Shown: one piece after another, positions 36,484-44,760 of the stretch
How the letters are laid out: each line of letters opens with the position of its first letter
Position numbering within the stretch: the stretch's first letter is position 1
Origin: Leisingera sp. M658
GTDB taxonomy: Bacteria; Pseudomonadota; Alphaproteobacteria; Rhodobacterales; Rhodobacteraceae
Length of the DNA: 64,000 bases
Direction: 5' to 3'
Assembly (NCBI RefSeq): GCF_025144145.1
Contig: NZ_CP083546.1
Span: forward strand, 4,188,001-4,252,000
The notes under the pieces: model-generated
The model's database searches: none
What the model saw: only the letters and a program-made list of their open reading frames with translations
What the model was told of the DNA's origin: nothing
Translations under genes and position numbers: made by a program

Positions 36484-37269
36484 ATGACCGACAGCCCCGT
36501 GAAAACCCGCCGTGATGGTGCCATACTGGAAGTGACACTGGACCGGCCAAAGGCAAATGCCATCGACCTTCAGACCAGCCGGGTGATGGGCGAGGTTTTC
36601 CGGGATTTCCGCGACGACCCTGACCTGCGGGTGGCGATCCTGACCGGCGGTGGAGAAAAGTTTTTCTGCCCGGGTTGGGACCTGAAAGCGGCGGCTGACG
36701 GCGATGCGGTGGATGGCGATTATGGCGTCGGCGGCTTTGGCGGCCTGCAGGAACTGCGCGACATGAACAAGCCGGTGATTGCCGCCGTGAATGGCATCGC
36801 CTGTGGCGGCGGGCTGGAGCTGGCGCTGTCAGCGGATGTGATCATCGCTGCCGATCACGCCACCTTTGCGTTGCCGGAAATCCGCTCCGGCACCGTCGCG
36901 GATGCGGCCAGTGTGAAACTGCCCAAACGCATTCCCTATCACATCGCAATGGAGCTGCTGCTTACGGGCCGTTGGTTTGACGCAGAAGAGGCCAACCGCT
37001 GGGGCCTGGTGAACGAGATCGTGACGGCGGACCAGCTGATGGACCGGGCCTGGGAGCTGGCGCGGCTGCTCGCCTCCGGCCCGCCGCTGGTCTATGCGGC
37101 AATCAAGGAGATCGTGCGCGACGCAGAAGATTCCAAATTCCAGGACGCGATGAACCGGGTTACGCAACGGCAGCTGAAGTCAGTGGATGTTCTCTATGGT
37201 TCCGAGGACAACCTGGAAGGCGCCCGCGCCTTTGCCGAAAAGCGCGATCCGGTCTGGAAGGGGCGCTGA
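36484..37269 (+). CDS. Crotonase, carnitinyl-CoA dehydratase-like
   Basis: 261 residues of the enoyl-CoA hydratase/isomerase superfamily: oxyanion-hole segments FFCPGWDLKAAADGD (about residues 61-75) and ACGGGLELALSADVIIAADH (about 113-132), then LPEIRSGTVADAAS. It most resembles CaiD, which hydrates crotonobetainyl-CoA. AGGAGG lies ahead of the ATG at 36484. Together with the acyl-CoA dehydrogenase and CoA ligase it would make a short beta-oxidation-like route. The carnitine link is inferred from similarity and the regulator type. Confidence 0.85.
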   Translation: MTDSPVKTRRDGAILEVTLDRPKANAIDLQTSRVMGEVFRDFRDDPDLRVAILTGGGEKFFCPGWDLKAAADGDAVDGDYGVGGFGGLQELRDMNKPVIAAVNGIACGGGLELALSADVIIAADHATFALPEIRSGTVADAASVKLPKRIPYHIAMELLLTGRWFDAEEANRWGLVNEIVTADQLMDRAWELARLLASGPPLVYAAIKEIVRDAEDSKFQDAMNRVTQRQLKSVDVLYGSEDNLEGARAFAEKRDPVWKGR

Positions 37270-37335
37270 GGCGGCGCCGCGCTTTGCGCGGCGTTTGGAT
37301 CCCCGCCTGTCCAAAAGCAACATGGTAAAGGGGTG

Positions 37336-37980
37336 CTATACTTTTTGAAATCGCGCGATCAGGGCAGTGTCGTTCTTGTGCGCCCCCGTCGCGCGAGGTC
37401 CGTAGATGGGCAGTTCCGGCAGAGTAAGATTCTTGATCCAGTGCCCGCGCAGCAGCCGGCCGAAGGCTTCGGAAAACCCCGCCTTATCGTAGAACCGGGC
37501 ATTCACCGACAAAGCAAACCAGGCATCGGGTGCGGCCACCCGCAACAGGGCGGGCAGGACTTCCGGGCCGAGGTGACCATGGGTGAAGGTGCCGGAAGAG
37601 ACCACGCCGCGGTAGGACCCGCGCGGCACCGGGATGCCTTCCAGCAGATCGGCTTCGATCACGTCGCGGTAGGCATCCTTGCGCAAGGCTTCGGCCAGCA
37701 TCGCGGCGCTTAGATCGGTGGCGTCGATAGGTTCTATTCCAATCGCCCGCAACGCTTGGCCGCACAGACCGGTGCCGGCACCGACGTCCAGCACCGGGCC
37801 GGCTCCGCCGGCGGCGGCAAAAACCTTGGCGGTCAACCCGGGCAGGAGGTAGCCCTGCCCGGCGGCGAAATCCTGGTCGTATGTGCTCGCCCAGTCCCTG
37901 TAAAGCCGTTTGGAATCGGCAGGTGTCTGCAGGGCGTAGGCGTTTGAAAGTCCCGGTTTCTGTTTATCCATGCGCGCCAT
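37336..37980 (-). CDS. Class I SAM-dependent methyltransferase
   Basis: 214 residues with the motif I sequence GPVLDVGAGTGLCGQAL (about residues 60-76), ATDLSAAML as motif II and a Rossmann-like alternation to the end. It resembles small-molecule methyltransferases of the ubiE/COQ5-like group. Two ATG codons (37980 and 37971) fit and neither has a clear ribosome site; I take the longer. The start faces the SDR gene at 38046. Confidence 0.8.
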   Translation of the reverse strand: MARMDKQKPGLSNAYALQTPADSKRLYRDWASTYDQDFAAGQGYLLPGLTAKVFAAAGGAGPVLDVGAGTGLCGQALRAIGIEPIDATDLSAAMLAEALRKDAYRDVIEADLLEGIPVPRGSYRGVVSSGTFTHGHLGPEVLPALLRVAAPDAWFALSVNARFYDKAGFSEAFGRLLRGHWIKNLTLPELPIYGPRATGAHKNDTALIARFQKV

Positions 37981-38045
37981 GAAAAGGCTGATCGGGATTC
38001 GAATCAACCCTTGCACAGCAGGCGCGGTCAACGCATCTAGGAAGC

Positions 38046-38915
38046 ATGAGGAAAACGCTGCTTTGTCTTGGATTTGGCTATACCGCCCGGGCGCTTGCGC
38101 CGCGCCTTCTGGTGCAGGGATGGCGGGTTATCGGCACTTCGCGCGAGGCTGTGGAGGCCGAAGGCGTGGAGATGATCACCTGGCCCGGGCAGGACGTTCC
38201 GCTGGACGGGGTCACCCATGTTCTAAGCTCGATAGGGCCGAACATGGCGGGTGACCCGGTGCTGGCCGCGATGGCTGGTCAAATCACTGCTGCACCCCGT
38301 CTGGAATGGGTGGGGTATCTGTCGACTACGGCAGTTTATGGCCACCACGACGGCGCCTGGGTGGATGAGGCCACGCCGGTGACGCCGTCAAGCGAGCGCG
38401 GCGACTGGCGCGCCCGGGCCGAGGCGCAATGGCAGGCCATCCCCGGTCTGCCGCTGCATATCTTCCGGCTGGCCGGTATCTATGGCCCCGGCCGCGGTCC
38501 CTTTGCCAAGCTGATGGCGGGCAAGGCGCGGCGGATCGTGAAGCAGGGCCAGGTGTTTTCCCGCATTCATGTCGATGACATCGCACGGGTTCTGGCGGCC
38601 TCCATCGCGCAGCCCAGCCCCGGCGCTATTTACAACGTCTGCGATGACGACCCCGCGCCGCCGCAGGATGTTTTGGGCCATGCGGCGGAGCTGCTGGGCC
38701 TGCCGGTGCCGGCCGAAGTGCCGTTTGACGAGGCCGGCATGACCCCTATGGCGCGCAGCTTTTATGGCGAGAACAAACGCGTCCGCAACCGCCGTATCAA
38801 GGAGGAGCTGGGGGTGGAGCTGTTCTACCCCACCTACCGCGAGGGTCTACGGGCGGTTCTGGAGGCCGAGGACATGGAGAGCTTTGTGCCGCCTGCGGAG
38901 CCGCCAGGGGTGTAG
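38046..38915 (+). CDS. NAD(P)-dependent epimerase/SDR-like protein
   Basis: 289 residues of the extended/atypical SDR group (YeeZ-like). The N-terminus LLCLGFGYTARALAPRLL holds the dinucleotide-binding GFGYTA. The usual YxxxK is not obvious, while LSTTAVYGHHDGAWVDEATP and FRLAGIYGPGRGPFAKL match the substrate-binding region. The physiological substrate is unknown. It is followed by a lower-GC stretch with a small membrane-protein gene on the other strand. Confidence 0.82.
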   Translation: MRKTLLCLGFGYTARALAPRLLVQGWRVIGTSREAVEAEGVEMITWPGQDVPLDGVTHVLSSIGPNMAGDPVLAAMAGQITAAPRLEWVGYLSTTAVYGHHDGAWVDEATPVTPSSERGDWRARAEAQWQAIPGLPLHIFRLAGIYGPGRGPFAKLMAGKARRIVKQGQVFSRIHVDDIARVLAASIAQPSPGAIYNVCDDDPAPPQDVLGHAAELLGLPVPAEVPFDEAGMTPMARSFYGENKRVRNRRIKEELGVELFYPTYREGLRAVLEAEDMESFVPPAEPPGV

Positions 38916-38923
38916 TTTTTTGC

Positions 38924-39175
38924 TTACCGCGGTTTCTCAAACACAAAAAGATATCCAGTTGAAAGTGTCCAAAGCCCAAGGGTTATGGCCAGAAGCAGCA
39001 GCCTAACTACATAAATAATCAGATTGGGTTGGTCTGTGATGGCTTCAATAAAGTTCCAGCCTTCAGAATTTTCGCTTTGAATGACAGACTGAACTTTTCC
39101 TTTAGAGCTGCCGAAAATCATCCCGAGTAAACCGCCGGCGAAGTTTACGCGGACAACCTTATTCACTTTCTGCAT
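38924..39175 (-). CDS. Small membrane protein of unknown function
   Basis: 83 residues: a soluble N-terminal half (VVRVNFAGGLLGMIFGSSKG) with a GWNF segment, then one or two hydrophobic segments (about residues 52-78) and a short basic end. GGATTT stands eight bases before the ATG. The gene and its surroundings (38,900-39,280) have clearly lower GC than the flanking genes, so it may have been acquired. I see no recognisable function. The start and reality of the gene are probable rather than certain. Confidence 0.55.
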   Translation of the reverse strand: MQKVNKVVRVNFAGGLLGMIFGSSKGKVQSVIQSENSEGWNFIEAITDQPNLIIYVVRLLLLAITLGLWTLSTGYLFVFEKPR

Positions 39176-39272
39176 GTGAGAAATCCTTGAAATTTAACAA
39201 GAGCTTTCCTCGCATGGTTTAATTTGGCTTGCAACTTATGAATGCGCACATGGTGTAGTGTCCCGCATAAGT

Positions 39273-41201
39273 TTACGCCCGCTTCTCGCCAATTGTCGCG
39301 ACGCCCAGCACCTCCAGCACTTTGGCCTCGATCTGCGGCGCGTTCATTGCGGCCACTTCATACATATCCGCAGGGCTGGCCTGGTCGATGAACGTATCGG
39401 GCAGCACCATCGAGCGGTACTTGAGGCCGCTGTCGAACACGCCTTCCTCGGCCAGAAGCTGTGCGACATGGGAGCCGAAACCGCCCACCGCGCCTTCCTC
39501 GATGGTGATCAGCGCCTCGTGGTCCGCGGCCAGCTGCAGGATCAGATTGCGGTCCAGCGGCTTGGCAAAGCGGGCGTCGGCAATTGTCGGGGTGATGCCC
39601 TTGGCAGAGAGTGCCTCGGCGGCTTTGCGGACCTCTCCCAGGCGGGTGCCAAAGGACAGGAGCGCCACGCGTTTGCCCTCCTGGATCATCCGGCCCTTGC
39701 CGATTTCCAGCACTTCCGGGGTCTCCGGCATCTCGACGCCTTCACCTTCGCCGCGAGGATAGCGGAAGGCGATGGGGCCGTCGTCATGGGCTGCTGCGGT
39801 GGCAACCATGTGCACCAGTTCCGCCTCGTCGGCGGCGGCCATCACCACCATGCCGGGCAGGTTGGCCATGAAGCCGATGTCGAAAGAGCCGGCGTGGGTT
39901 GCACCGTCGGCACCGACCAGCCCGGCGCGGTCGATGGCAAAGCGCACCGGCAGGCGCTGGATCGCCACGTCATGCACCACCTGGTCATAGCCGCGCTGCA
40001 GGAAGGTGGAATACATCGCGCAGAACGGCTTCATGCCGCCGGCGGCCAGTGCGGCGGCAAAGGTCACGCCGTGCTGTTCGGCGATGCCCACATCAAAAGT
40101 GCGCGAGGGGTAGCGTTCTGCCATCAGATTCAGACCGGTGCCGTCGGGCATCGCCGCGGTCACGGCGCAGATCTTGTCGTCCGCGGCTGCGAGCTTCACT
40201 AGTTCATTGCCGAACACCGAAGTATAGGAGGGCGCGTTGGAGGGCGCCTTTTTCTGCTCCCCCGTCACCATGTCGAATTTTGCGGTGGCGTGGCCCTTGT
40301 CGCGGGCAGCCTCGGCCGGGGCGTAACCCTTGCCCTTTTTGGTCAGCACATGGATCAGGATCGGGCCGGTGGCGCGGGCCTTGACCGTGCGCAGTACCGG
40401 CAGCAGCTGGTCCATGTCATGCCCGTCGATGGGACCGAGGTAGGAAAACCCCAAGGCTTCGAACAGAGTGCCGCCGACGGCCATGCCCTTGAGCATGTCC
40501 TTGGCCCGTTTGGCACCTTCGCGGAAGGGTTCGGGCAGCAGCGAGACGGCCCCCTTGGCCGCCGCTTTCAGCTCCTGGAAAGGCTCGCCGGCATAAAGCC
40601 GCGACAGGTAGGAGGACAGCGCGCCGACCGGCGGGGCGATCGACATTTCGTTGTCGTTCAGGATGACGATCAGCCGCTTGCCCAAATGGCCTGCGTTGTT
40701 CATCGCCTCAAACGCCATGCCGGCCGACATCGAGCCGTCGCCGATCACCGCGATGGCGTCGCCGTTGCCCTCGGGGATTACACCGCCCAGATCGCGCGCC
40801 ACGGCAAAACCAAGCGCGGCGCTGATCGAGGTGGAGCTGTGGGCGGCACCAAACGGGTCATAGGGCGACTCGGAACGTTTGGTGAAACCGCTGAGGCCGT
40901 CCTTCATCCGCAGGGTGCGTATACGGTCGCGGCGCCCGGTCAGGATCTTATGCGGGTAGCACTGATGGGAGACGTCCCAGATCACCTTGTCGCGCGGGGT
41001 GTCAAAGACTGCGTGCAGGGCGGTGGTCAGCTCCACCACACCCAGGCCTGCGCCCAGATGGCCGCCGGTGACGGAAACCGCAGCAATGGTTTCCTGCCGC
41101 AGTTCCTGCGCCACTTGCACCAGTTGCGCATCCGTCAGCCCCTTCAGATCCGCGGGGCGGGTAATCTGGTCCAGAAGCGGGGTCTTGGGCCGGTCGGACA
41201 T
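39273..41201 (-). CDS. dxs: 1-deoxy-D-xylulose-5-phosphate synthase
   Basis: Dxs condenses pyruvate and glyceraldehyde 3-phosphate, the first step of the MEP isoprenoid pathway. The 642-residue protein shows [18 protein letters not shown] (about residues 70-87), the ThDP-binding [20 protein letters not shown] (about 147-166) and the transketolase middle domain [18 protein letters not shown] with the catalytic Glu. GGAGA precedes the ATG at 41201. It is the last gene of the HDAC-xseB-ispA-dxs run. Confidence 0.97.
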   Translation of the reverse strand: MSDRPKTPLLDQITRPADLKGLTDAQLVQVAQELRQETIAAVSVTGGHLGAGLGVVELTTALHAVFDTPRDKVIWDVSHQCYPHKILTGRRDRIRTLRMKDGLSGFTKRSESPYDPFGAAHSSTSISAALGFAVARDLGGVIPEGNGDAIAVIGDGSMSAGMAFEAMNNAGHLGKRLIVILNDNEMSIAPPVGALSSYLSRLYAGEPFQELKAAAKGAVSLLPEPFREGAKRAKDMLKGMAVGGTLFEALGFSYLGPIDGHDMDQLLPVLRTVKARATGPILIHVLTKKGKGYAPAEAARDKGHATAKFDMVTGEQKKAPSNAPSYTSVFGNELVKLAAADDKICAVTAAMPDGTGLNLMAERYPSRTFDVGIAEQHGVTFAAALAAGGMKPFCAMYSTFLQRGYDQVVHDVAIQRLPVRFAIDRAGLVGADGATHAGSFDIGFMANLPGMVVMAAADEAELVHMVATAAAHDDGPIAFRYPRGEGEGVEMPETPEVLEIGKGRMIQEGKRVALLSFGTRLGEVRKAAEALSAKGITPTIADARFAKPLDRNLILQLAADHEALITIEEGAVGGFGSHVAQLLAEEGVFDSGLKYRSMVLPDTFIDQASPADMYEVAAMNAPQIEAKVLEVLGVATIGEKRA

Positions 41202-41253
41202 GGTGTCTCCTTGGGCTGCGCCGGGCAGGGGTGCCGGGGCGTGGCGCGCGGGG

Positions 41254-42138
41254 TTAGCTGTCGCGCGCAATAACGAAACGCGCGGCTTCCTTCAAGGTTG
41301 CTGCATCCTCACCATAAGGCGACAGCGCGGTGCAGGCCTCGTCGCACAAGGACTGTGCGCGGGCTTTTGCCTCTGCCAGACCAAGCAGCGAGACAAAGGT
41401 TGCCTTGCCGGCATCGGCATCCTTGCGCACGGCCTTGCCGACCTTGGCGGCATCGCCTTCCACATCCAGGATGTCGTCGGCGATTTGGAAGGCAAGGCCA
41501 AGGGCGCGTGCGAATTGCCGCAACGGCGCAGGGTCTTCGCCCGCCAGCACCGCGCCGGCAGTGGCGGACCATTCGATCAGGCAGCCGGTCTTGCGGCTCT
41601 GCAGCCTGGTGATCTGCTCCAGCGTCAGCGGCGCGTCGGCGGTCTCTGCCGCAATGTCCAGCATCTGGCCCGACACCATGCCGTCTTTGCCAGAGGACTG
41701 CGCCAGGCCGCGGATCAGGGTCAGGGCGTGGGAGCCAGCCTTGGGATCTGCCAGCAGCTCAAAGGCAAAGGCCTGCAGGCTGTCGCCGGCAAGAACTGCC
41801 ATCGCCTCATCCCATTTCTTGTGCACAGTAGGCTGACCGCGGCGCAGACCGTCATCGTCCATGCATGGCAGGTCGTCATGTACCAGCGAATAAGCGTGGA
41901 TGCATTCAATAGCGAGCGCTGCCTCAAGGGCAGCTTCAGCCGGGACGCCGTGCAGACGGCTGCTTTCCAGCACCAGAAAGCCGCGCAGCATCTTGCCGCC
42001 GGTGATGGCGTAGCGCATCGCGGCGTGCAGCTCGTCGCTGCCTGCCAGCCGCATTTCCATATGTGCGGTGATGCTGGCCTGTGCGTTCTTCAATGCATCT
42101 GCAAAGGGGCGCGTTCGGGCGTCTGCTGCGACGGTCAT
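41254..42138 (-). CDS. ispA: Short-chain polyprenyl diphosphate synthase (IspA type)
   Basis: 294 residues. The first aspartate-rich motif DDLPCMDDD (about residues 88-96) and the second DDILD (about 226-230) bind diphosphate through Mg. GGKMLRG near residue 48 is the allylic-substrate motif. The spacing is that of bacterial geranyl/farnesyl diphosphate synthases, giving FPP for longer prenyl chains. It starts three bases after the xseB stop and is followed by dxs, so pathway entry and chain elongation are co-transcribed. Confidence 0.95.
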   Translation of the reverse strand: MTVAADARTRPFADALKNAQASITAHMEMRLAGSDELHAAMRYAITGGKMLRGFLVLESSRLHGVPAEAALEAALAIECIHAYSLVHDDLPCMDDDGLRRGQPTVHKKWDEAMAVLAGDSLQAFAFELLADPKAGSHALTLIRGLAQSSGKDGMVSGQMLDIAAETADAPLTLEQITRLQSRKTGCLIEWSATAGAVLAGEDPAPLRQFARALGLAFQIADDILDVEGDAAKVGKAVRKDADAGKATFVSLLGLAEAKARAQSLCDEACTALSPYGEDAATLKEAARFVIARDS

Positions 42139-42141
42139 GGC

Positions 42142-42384
42142 TTAGCCGGCATCCAGCGGCTGGGTGCCCTTGGGGGTGCCGTTGGCGTCCAGAGTGATCG
42201 CGGCGACCTTTTCCTCGGCGCGTTTCAGCTCATCCTCGCAGCGTTTCTTCAGCGCGGCACCGCGTTCGTAAAGCGCGATCGAGGCATCCAGCGCCACGTC
42301 GCCGCGCTCAAGCTGGTCCACCACGCCTTCCAGCTCACGCATTGCCTGTTCAAAGCTCATCTGGTCTACGGGGGTCTCAGTCAT
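42142..42384 (-). CDS. xseB: Exodeoxyribonuclease VII small subunit
   Basis: 80 residues, the usual size for XseB. SFEQAMRELEGVVDQLERGD (about residues 10-29) and LYERGAALKKRCEDELKRAE (about 38-57) match the two-helix family pattern. It partners XseA, which is not in this window. It overlaps the HDAC gene by four bases and precedes ispA, the arrangement seen in many proteobacteria. Confidence 0.95.
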   Translation of the reverse strand: MTETPVDQMSFEQAMRELEGVVDQLERGDVALDASIALYERGAALKKRCEDELKRAEEKVAAITLDANGTPKGTQPLDAG

Positions 42385-43307
42385 GCCGGTGCCTTTATCA
42401 ATTCTTCCACATGCGCGCGCGTTGCGGCGGCCAGCGCGTTCAGATCATATCCGCCTTCCAAAGTCGAGACGATACGGCCCTGGCACAGCTCACTTGCCAG
42501 TTTGCACAGCTCGGCGGTGATCCAGGCGAAATCTTCTGTTGCCCAGTTCAGGCTGGCAAGCGGATCGTCCTGATGGGCGTCAAAGCCTGCCGAGATGATG
42601 ATCAACTCTGGCTTGAAGGCACGCAGGCGCGGGAAGGCCTGGCCTTCATAGGCTGCCTGCATTTCAGCGCGGCCCGAACCCGGTGCCAGCGGCATGTTGA
42701 GGATATTGCCATGCGCACCGTCCTCCTCCGGGCGGCCCGAGCCGGGCCACAGCGGCATCTGCTGGCTGGTGACCGCCAGCGCACGCGCCTCGTCCCACAG
42801 CAGATCCTGTGTGCCGTTGCCGTGATGGACGTCGAAATCCACCACCGCGACGCGTTTCAGCCCGTGATGATCCAGCGCGTGCTTTGCAGCCAGTGCTGCG
42901 TTGCCGAACAGGCAGAAACCCATCGCGGTATCTGTTTCGGCATGATGCCCCGGCGGGCGCACCGCAGCAAAAGCATTCTGCACCTCACCGCCCAGCACCA
43001 TATCGACACCGCGCACCACCGCGCCTGCAGCCCGGAAGGCAGCATCCAGCGAGCCAGGGGAAAGGAAGGTATCCCCGTCGATCTGAGCCCAGCCCTCTGC
43101 CGGAGAGGCCTTGCGCAAGTCTGACAGGTAGCCGGCCGGGTGAATGCGCAGGATGTCGTCCTCGGCAGCCATCGGCGCGGTTACGCGTTTCAGGTCCAAG
43201 GGTTCCAGCGCGTGCAGGATATGCTCAAGACGGGCAACTTGTTCCGGGTGACCGTCCGGCGTCACATGAGACAAGCAGTCTGCGTGGGTAATCAGCGCGG
43301 TTGCCAT
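42381..43307 (-). CDS. Histone deacetylase-family (AcuC/APAH-like) amidohydrolase
   Basis: 308 residues of the zinc arginase/deacetylase fold. Active-site parts are visible: VRPPGHHAETDTAMGFCLFG (about residues 115-134) with the paired His, VVDFDVHHGNGTQDLL (about 153-168) with the Asp and His metal ligands, and ISAGFDAHQDDPL (about 240-252). Bacterial members act on acetyl-lysine, acetylpolyamines or similar amides. It is the first gene of the run that leads into xseB, ispA and dxs and overlaps xseB as ATGA. Confidence 0.9.
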   Translation of the reverse strand: MATALITHADCLSHVTPDGHPEQVARLEHILHALEPLDLKRVTAPMAAEDDILRIHPAGYLSDLRKASPAEGWAQIDGDTFLSPGSLDAAFRAAGAVVRGVDMVLGGEVQNAFAAVRPPGHHAETDTAMGFCLFGNAALAAKHALDHHGLKRVAVVDFDVHHGNGTQDLLWDEARALAVTSQQMPLWPGSGRPEEDGAHGNILNMPLAPGSGRAEMQAAYEGQAFPRLRAFKPELIIISAGFDAHQDDPLASLNWATEDFAWITAELCKLASELCQGRIVSTLEGGYDLNALAAATRAHVEELIKAPA

Positions 43308-43332
43308 AAAGATCCCCTGTTCATCCGGCTAA

Positions 43333-43351
43333 AAATATCCCCGCCGGAGGC
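43333..43351 (-). repeat. Dispersed intergenic element, copy D
   Basis: The same 19-base core as copies B and C, here reading on the minus strand and placed 25 bases upstream of the HDAC gene. Confidence 0.7.
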
Positions 43352-43387
43352 CTGAAAACGCTGCGCAGCGGCTTCCGGTCTCTCAGC

Positions 43388-44089
43388 TCAGTCCGGTGCC
43401 AGCATATAGCCAGCGCCACGCACCGTCTGCAGGTATTGCGGCTGTTTCGGGTTCGGCTCGATCTTGCGGCGCAGGCGGGTGATCTGCACGTCCACCGCGC
43501 GTTCCTGCGCCTGGCCGCGGTCGCGGCCCAGATCCTCGACCAGCTTGGTGCGGGAGACCGGCTCGCCGGGCTGGGCCGAGAAGATCTTCATCAACTGGCT
43601 TTCGGTGCCGGTGAGGCGGATCAGCTCATCCCCCTGCCACATTTCACCGCGTTCGATGTCATAGCGGATGGCACCCAGATGCAGCACTTTGGGCGCACTT
43701 TCCTGTGCAACCGTGTCCGGCATCCGCCGCAGGATTGCGTTGACACGCAGCAGCAGCTCTTTGGGTTCAAAGGGTTTCGGCAGGTAGTCATCCGCGCCAG
43801 CTTCCAGCCCCGCAATCCTGTCCTCAGTTTCGCCCTTGGCGGTCAGCAGCAGGATCGGTGTGGACATGGTTTCGCGCAAGGAAGTTGTCAGCGAGATACC
43901 GTCCTCGCCGGGCATCATCACATCCATGACGATCAGGTCGAAATCCAAGCCCGCCAGCACCCGGCGGGCATGGGCCGCGTCGCGCGCTGCGGTGACCAGA
44001 AAGCCGGAGCGCATCAGGAATTTCTTCAACAGCCCGCGGATGCGTTCGTCGTCGTCAATGATCAGCAGATGGGCGTCATGCATGCTCAT
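43388..44089 (-). CDS. OmpR-type response regulator (PetR-like)
   Basis: 233 residues. Receiver domain: LLIIDDDERIRGLLKKFL with the acidic pocket, phospho-acceptor Asp in LIVMDVMMPGEDG (about residue 56) and Lys in YLPKPFEPKELL (about 104-115). The C-terminal winged helix ends in RAVDVQITRLRRKIEPNPKQ and QTVRGAGYMLAPD. The pair with a MarR gene just upstream matches petP-petR, known from Rhodobacter capsulatus next to the cytochrome bc1 genes. The bc1 genes themselves are not here and no sensor kinase is adjacent. Confidence 0.9.
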   Translation of the reverse strand: MSMHDAHLLIIDDDERIRGLLKKFLMRSGFLVTAARDAAHARRVLAGLDFDLIVMDVMMPGEDGISLTTSLRETMSTPILLLTAKGETEDRIAGLEAGADDYLPKPFEPKELLLRVNAILRRMPDTVAQESAPKVLHLGAIRYDIERGEMWQGDELIRLTGTESQLMKIFSAQPGEPVSRTKLVEDLGRDRGQAQERAVDVQITRLRRKIEPNPKQPQYLQTVRGAGYMLAPD

Positions 44090-44094
44090 ACGCC

Positions 44095-44598
44095 TTAATC
44101 CCGCAACTTGGCATAGGCACGGCGCATATCCGCATCCATCATTGCCTCAAGCACCTTTTTGAAGCCTTGCACCGCCTCGGGGCCGGCATCTTTGTAGGCG
44201 GCGCGCATCCGGGCGCGCTGCGCGTCTGATAGCGTGGCCTCCAGCGCCGCGCCCTGTTCGGTCAGATACAGATGCCGCTCGCGCTTATCCAGCTCACCCA
44301 CCTTGCTGATCACCAAACCGTCGCCGATCAATGTGCGCAGCACCCGGTTCAGCGACTGTTTGGTCACGCCCAGAATGCTGAGAAGGTTGTTCACCGTCGT
44401 TCCCGGTGAGCGGTTGATAAAGTGGACCGCCCGGTGATGCGCCCGGCCATAGGACAATTCCGCCAGAATCCGGTCCGGATCGGCGGTAAAGCCGCGGTAG
44501 GCAAAAAACATTGCCTCGATCCCCTGGCGCAGCTGCTCATCCGTCAGAAACAGCAGGCTTTCGCCGCCGTATCCCTGCCCTGTCCGGCCTTCAGGCAT
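44095..44598 (-). CDS. MarR-family regulator (PetP-like)
   Basis: 167 residues with a MarR winged helix: YGRAHHRAVHFINRSPGTTV, then the recognition region LLSILGVTKQSLNRVLRTLI (about residues 72-91) and the wing DKRERHLYLTEQG. It precedes the response-regulator gene by five bases on the same strand. A perfect palindrome of the kind MarR dimers bind lies 34 bases upstream of its start. Confidence 0.9.
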   Translation of the reverse strand: MPEGRTGQGYGGESLLFLTDEQLRQGIEAMFFAYRGFTADPDRILAELSYGRAHHRAVHFINRSPGTTVNNLLSILGVTKQSLNRVLRTLIGDGLVISKVGELDKRERHLYLTEQGAALEATLSDAQRARMRAAYKDAGPEAVQGFKKVLEAMMDADMRRAYAKLRD

Positions 44599-44632
44599 TC
44601 GGTGCCCCCTCGTCTGTATTGCAATGCAGTTT

Positions 44633-44651
44633 ATGTCAGTGTTGTTGACAT
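44633..44651. promoter_or_regulatory. Palindrome and -35-like box between petP-like gene and ilvE
   Basis: ATGTCA-N7-TGACAT is a perfect six-base inverted repeat. Its right arm contains TTGACA (44645-44650), a consensus -35 box pointing towards ilvE; the matching -10 17 bases on (TATCGA) is weak. This is a plausible MarR-family operator controlling the divergent genes. Confidence 0.5.
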
Positions 44652-44760
44652 TCCAAGGGTGAAGATGTATCGAATCTCAGCTTTGACGCAAGATTATGTT
44701 CCGTTCGGACATAATGTGCGCAATAAATGGAAATCCCGCAGAATTTTAGGAGAGTGCGGC

